Part shown: one piece after another, positions 42,322-43,879 of the stretch | Numbering within the stretch: position 1 is the first letter of the stretch | Layout of the letters: each line of letters begins with the position of its first letter | DNA from: Helicobacter salomonis | GTDB lineage: Bacteria > Campylobacterota > Campylobacteria > Campylobacterales > Helicobacteraceae | Reading direction: 5' to 3' | DNA length: 43,879 nt | NCBI RefSeq assembly: GCF_017979425.1 | Contig: NZ_JAERIS010000011.1 | Coordinates: 1-43,879 of the forward strand | The notes under the pieces: model-generated | Seen by the model: only the letters and a program-made list of their open reading frames with translations | What the model was told of the DNA's origin: nothing | The model's database searches: none | Position numbers and translations under genes: made by a program

Positions 42322-43707
42322 TTAAGCCACCAGCATCATACTTACGGCTAAATTCACCCCCATACCTACAAGCAATAAAGGGTAAGTGCGCTTGATGATC
42401 TCTAGGGGGGCGAGTTTGGCAAAGCCGGCTAAAGCCAAAATCCCTCCGGCAATGGGCGAGCTAGCTCGCCCCAAACAAGAGGCGATCTCTAGGGGTAAAA
42501 CTAAGTTAATGGGTTCTACTCCCATTTTCAGGGCGATGTCGGGGGCTAAACGCCCAAAGGCGTTAAAGGCGGCAATCCCACTGCCCATTACCACCGCAAA
42601 GCCATAGACCATGAACGCTAAAAGAGTCATCACAAGCCCCACAACCCATAAGTCCCCATGCCCTTGCAAGCCCCCCAAACTTTGGGTTAAAAGAGCAATC
42701 CCGCCCAAACTCTTAAGCCCTGTGGCAAAGACGCTTGCAGCGATGATTATGCTCACCACGCTCACGAAAATTTCCCCCATTGCTTGCAAAATCACCGCCA
42801 TCCCAGCCCCCAACCTTTTAGCGTCTCTATAGCGGATAAACTCCACAAGGAAGACCACCGCAATGCTGATGAAATTTGCGCTCACCACATCCAATTTGAT
42901 CCCTATAAAATACCCCCCAAAAAGCAAGAACACGGGAAACCATGGGAACAAAATATAAAAACTTGGGCATGGGGGGTTTGTGATCTCTAAGTTTTCTATG
43001 GGGGCGCATAGGCGGTTTTTAGCCAAGTCGTTTTTGTCTATCCATGCAAAGTAAAAGGGGATCAAAAGGGCGATCACGATCGTGTAAGAAAGCACCACCC
43101 ACACTTGATGGTGCAAGAAAAGCCCCACGATGTTGTCCTTTTGCCCCACCATGTCTGCCATGTTGATAGTATTACCATCTTTGGGACCATAATCCAGGGC
43201 AATCAAAGACAACACGCACACGGCGGTAACGGGGCGGATCTTTAACGCAAGTAGTACGGGATAAATGCACGCTAAGAGCAAGAGCAAAAGCCCGGTATAA
43301 CTAGAGATCACAATTTTTAAACCCATACCCACGACAAAAGTCCCGCTTAAGACTAAATATTTATTGCGGATTTTGCCAAGGGGGCGGTTGCTTAGGTAGG
43401 CGAGTTTGGCAGAGGCGTGTATATGCTTCATGTAGGCAGCAAAACCTGCCACGCTCATGATGATGAGCCCCACACCGCCCAACTGCTTTTTAAAGGTGAA
43501 GGCGATGAAGGCGAAAGCGTTTAAGAGAAGCTGCCCGAAGCTATGCGCCGGTGGGGTGTTTGGAATAGCTGTGCCCGTGAGGTAATGCCCCACGAGCAAC
43601 AATACCAAACCGGCACATAGAAACACAAAGATCGGATGCTGTTTTTTGAGGATATAGTAAAAAGTTACCCCTACTGCCAAAAGGGTCGCCCCAATCATTA
43701 TCAGCAT
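42322..43707 (-). CDS. dcuC: Anaerobic C4-dicarboxylate transporter, DcuC family
   Basis: DcuC-type carriers exchange fumarate, succinate and malate. The 461 residues have about twelve membrane helices with the family stretches DYGPKDGNTINMAD (residues about 180-195), VMGSGIAAFNAFGRLAP (about 380-396) and LGRASSPIAGGI (about 420-431). The start at 43707 follows AAGG at seven bases. The transporter is flanked by two copies of a promoter-like repeat and lies between the 16S fragment and the presumed rRNA gene, which suggests insertion or rearrangement at an rRNA locus. Fumarate respiration fits Helicobacter metabolism. Confidence 0.87.
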   Translation of the reverse strand: MLIMIGATLLAVGVTFYYILKKQHPIFVFLCAGLVLLLVGHYLTGTAIPNTPPAHSFGQLLLNAFAFIAFTFKKQLGGVGLIIMSVAGFAAYMKHIHASAKLAYLSNRPLGKIRNKYLVLSGTFVVGMGLKIVISSYTGLLLLLLACIYPVLLALKIRPVTAVCVLSLIALDYGPKDGNTINMADMVGQKDNIVGLFLHHQVWVVLSYTIVIALLIPFYFAWIDKNDLAKNRLCAPIENLEITNPPCPSFYILFPWFPVFLLFGGYFIGIKLDVVSANFISIAVVFLVEFIRYRDAKRLGAGMAVILQAMGEIFVSVVSIIIAASVFATGLKSLGGIALLTQSLGGLQGHGDLWVVGLVMTLLAFMVYGFAVVMGSGIAAFNAFGRLAPDIALKMGVEPINLVLPLEIASCLGRASSPIAGGILALAGFAKLAPLEIIKRTYPLLLVGMGVNLAVSMMLVA

Positions 43708-43802
43708 GTTGTGCCTTTTTGCTGAAGTTTAACCCATTTGTGGGTAGAAATGGTAAATTTTTGGGAGGGCTTAGCTTTGTCTAACGCCTCATGGATACTT
43801 TC

Positions 43803-43835
43803 AGCCCCCCTTAAGCTTTTCTACCCTATAATTGC
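43803..43835 (+). promoter_or_regulatory. Promoter-like sequence (TATAAT) at the right edge, probably of a 16S rRNA gene outside the window
   Basis: AGCCCCCCTTAAGC followed by TTTTCTACCCTATAATTGC has the -10 TATAAT at 43827-43832. The same sequence, decayed, precedes the 16S fragment at 41715. The rest of the window (43836-43879) would be the start of the rRNA leader. Confidence 0.45.
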
Positions 43836-43879
43836 GTTTTGCCAAAGTTAAAGCCTTTAAAAAGCTTCAAACAAGCGCA

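Overview
The window looks like chromosomal DNA from a gastric, non-pylori Helicobacter (H. felis/heilmannii/bizzozeronii type). That placement rests on recognising many proteins and several short gene orders from memory of H. pylori, not on a search. The blocks that match are dgkA-gyrA-(HP0702-like)-flgR, ccdA-(dihydroorotase-like)-(HP0267-like deaminase), deaD-(SPFH)-(DUF2393), and the MFS pump next to ttcA. Promoters are mostly TGN-TATAAT extended -10 boxes without a clear -35, as is usual for the Helicobacter housekeeping sigma factor.

Layout. 1-975: an edge gene, a decaying unidentified gene and an AT-rich promoter/leader. 975-2002: an FkbM-type methyltransferase split by a 7-bp tandem repeat, probably phase-variable and OFF here. 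1983-3396: cysK-cysE. 3443-9570: one dense minus-strand run, lpxR - membrane protein - dgkA - gyrA - secreted protein - flgR, with overlapping start/stop codons. 9645-12393: aspB, then a VirB11-like ATPase and kdsB. 12513-14063: modA-modB behind a structured leader. 13989-15307: QueH with an overlapping 30-residue membrane peptide. 15308-15972: debris of an IS200/IS605-type element including a structured RNA resembling a TnpB omega-RNA. 15973-18470: ferritin and feoB. 18471-18831: more mobile-element debris. 18832-24506: a second dense minus-strand operon, MFS - ttcA - terC - catalase-like - modC - class II aldolase; it holds the molybdate ATPase separated from modAB.

24525-35248: sppA, the menaquinone-pathway deaminase, a dihydroorotase-like protein without its metal motif, ccdA, deaD, an SPFH membrane protein, a DUF2393 protein, two LPP20-type lipoprotein paralogues flanking flavodoxin fldA (with a near-identical internal block indicating gene conversion), and an outer-membrane protein.

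35301-40814 is the most accessory-looking part: a fused type IIG restriction-modification enzyme preceded by a compact cassette of a TerB-like protein, two tiny peptides (one a glycine-zipper membrane peptide), an LRAT/NlpC-P60-like putative cysteine acyltransferase or hydrolase, and a Cys/His zinc-binding-like protein. I know of no described system with this composition, and it is my main candidate for a new one. Its upstream region carries GA7 and G7 tracts.

40960-43879: a short-chain dehydrogenase, a decayed 5' fragment of a 16S rRNA gene with a decayed promoter, a DcuC-type dicarboxylate transporter, and at the right edge an intact copy of the same promoter-like sequence, suggesting that a real rRNA gene lies just beyond the window. 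I saw no tRNA genes and no CRISPR array.
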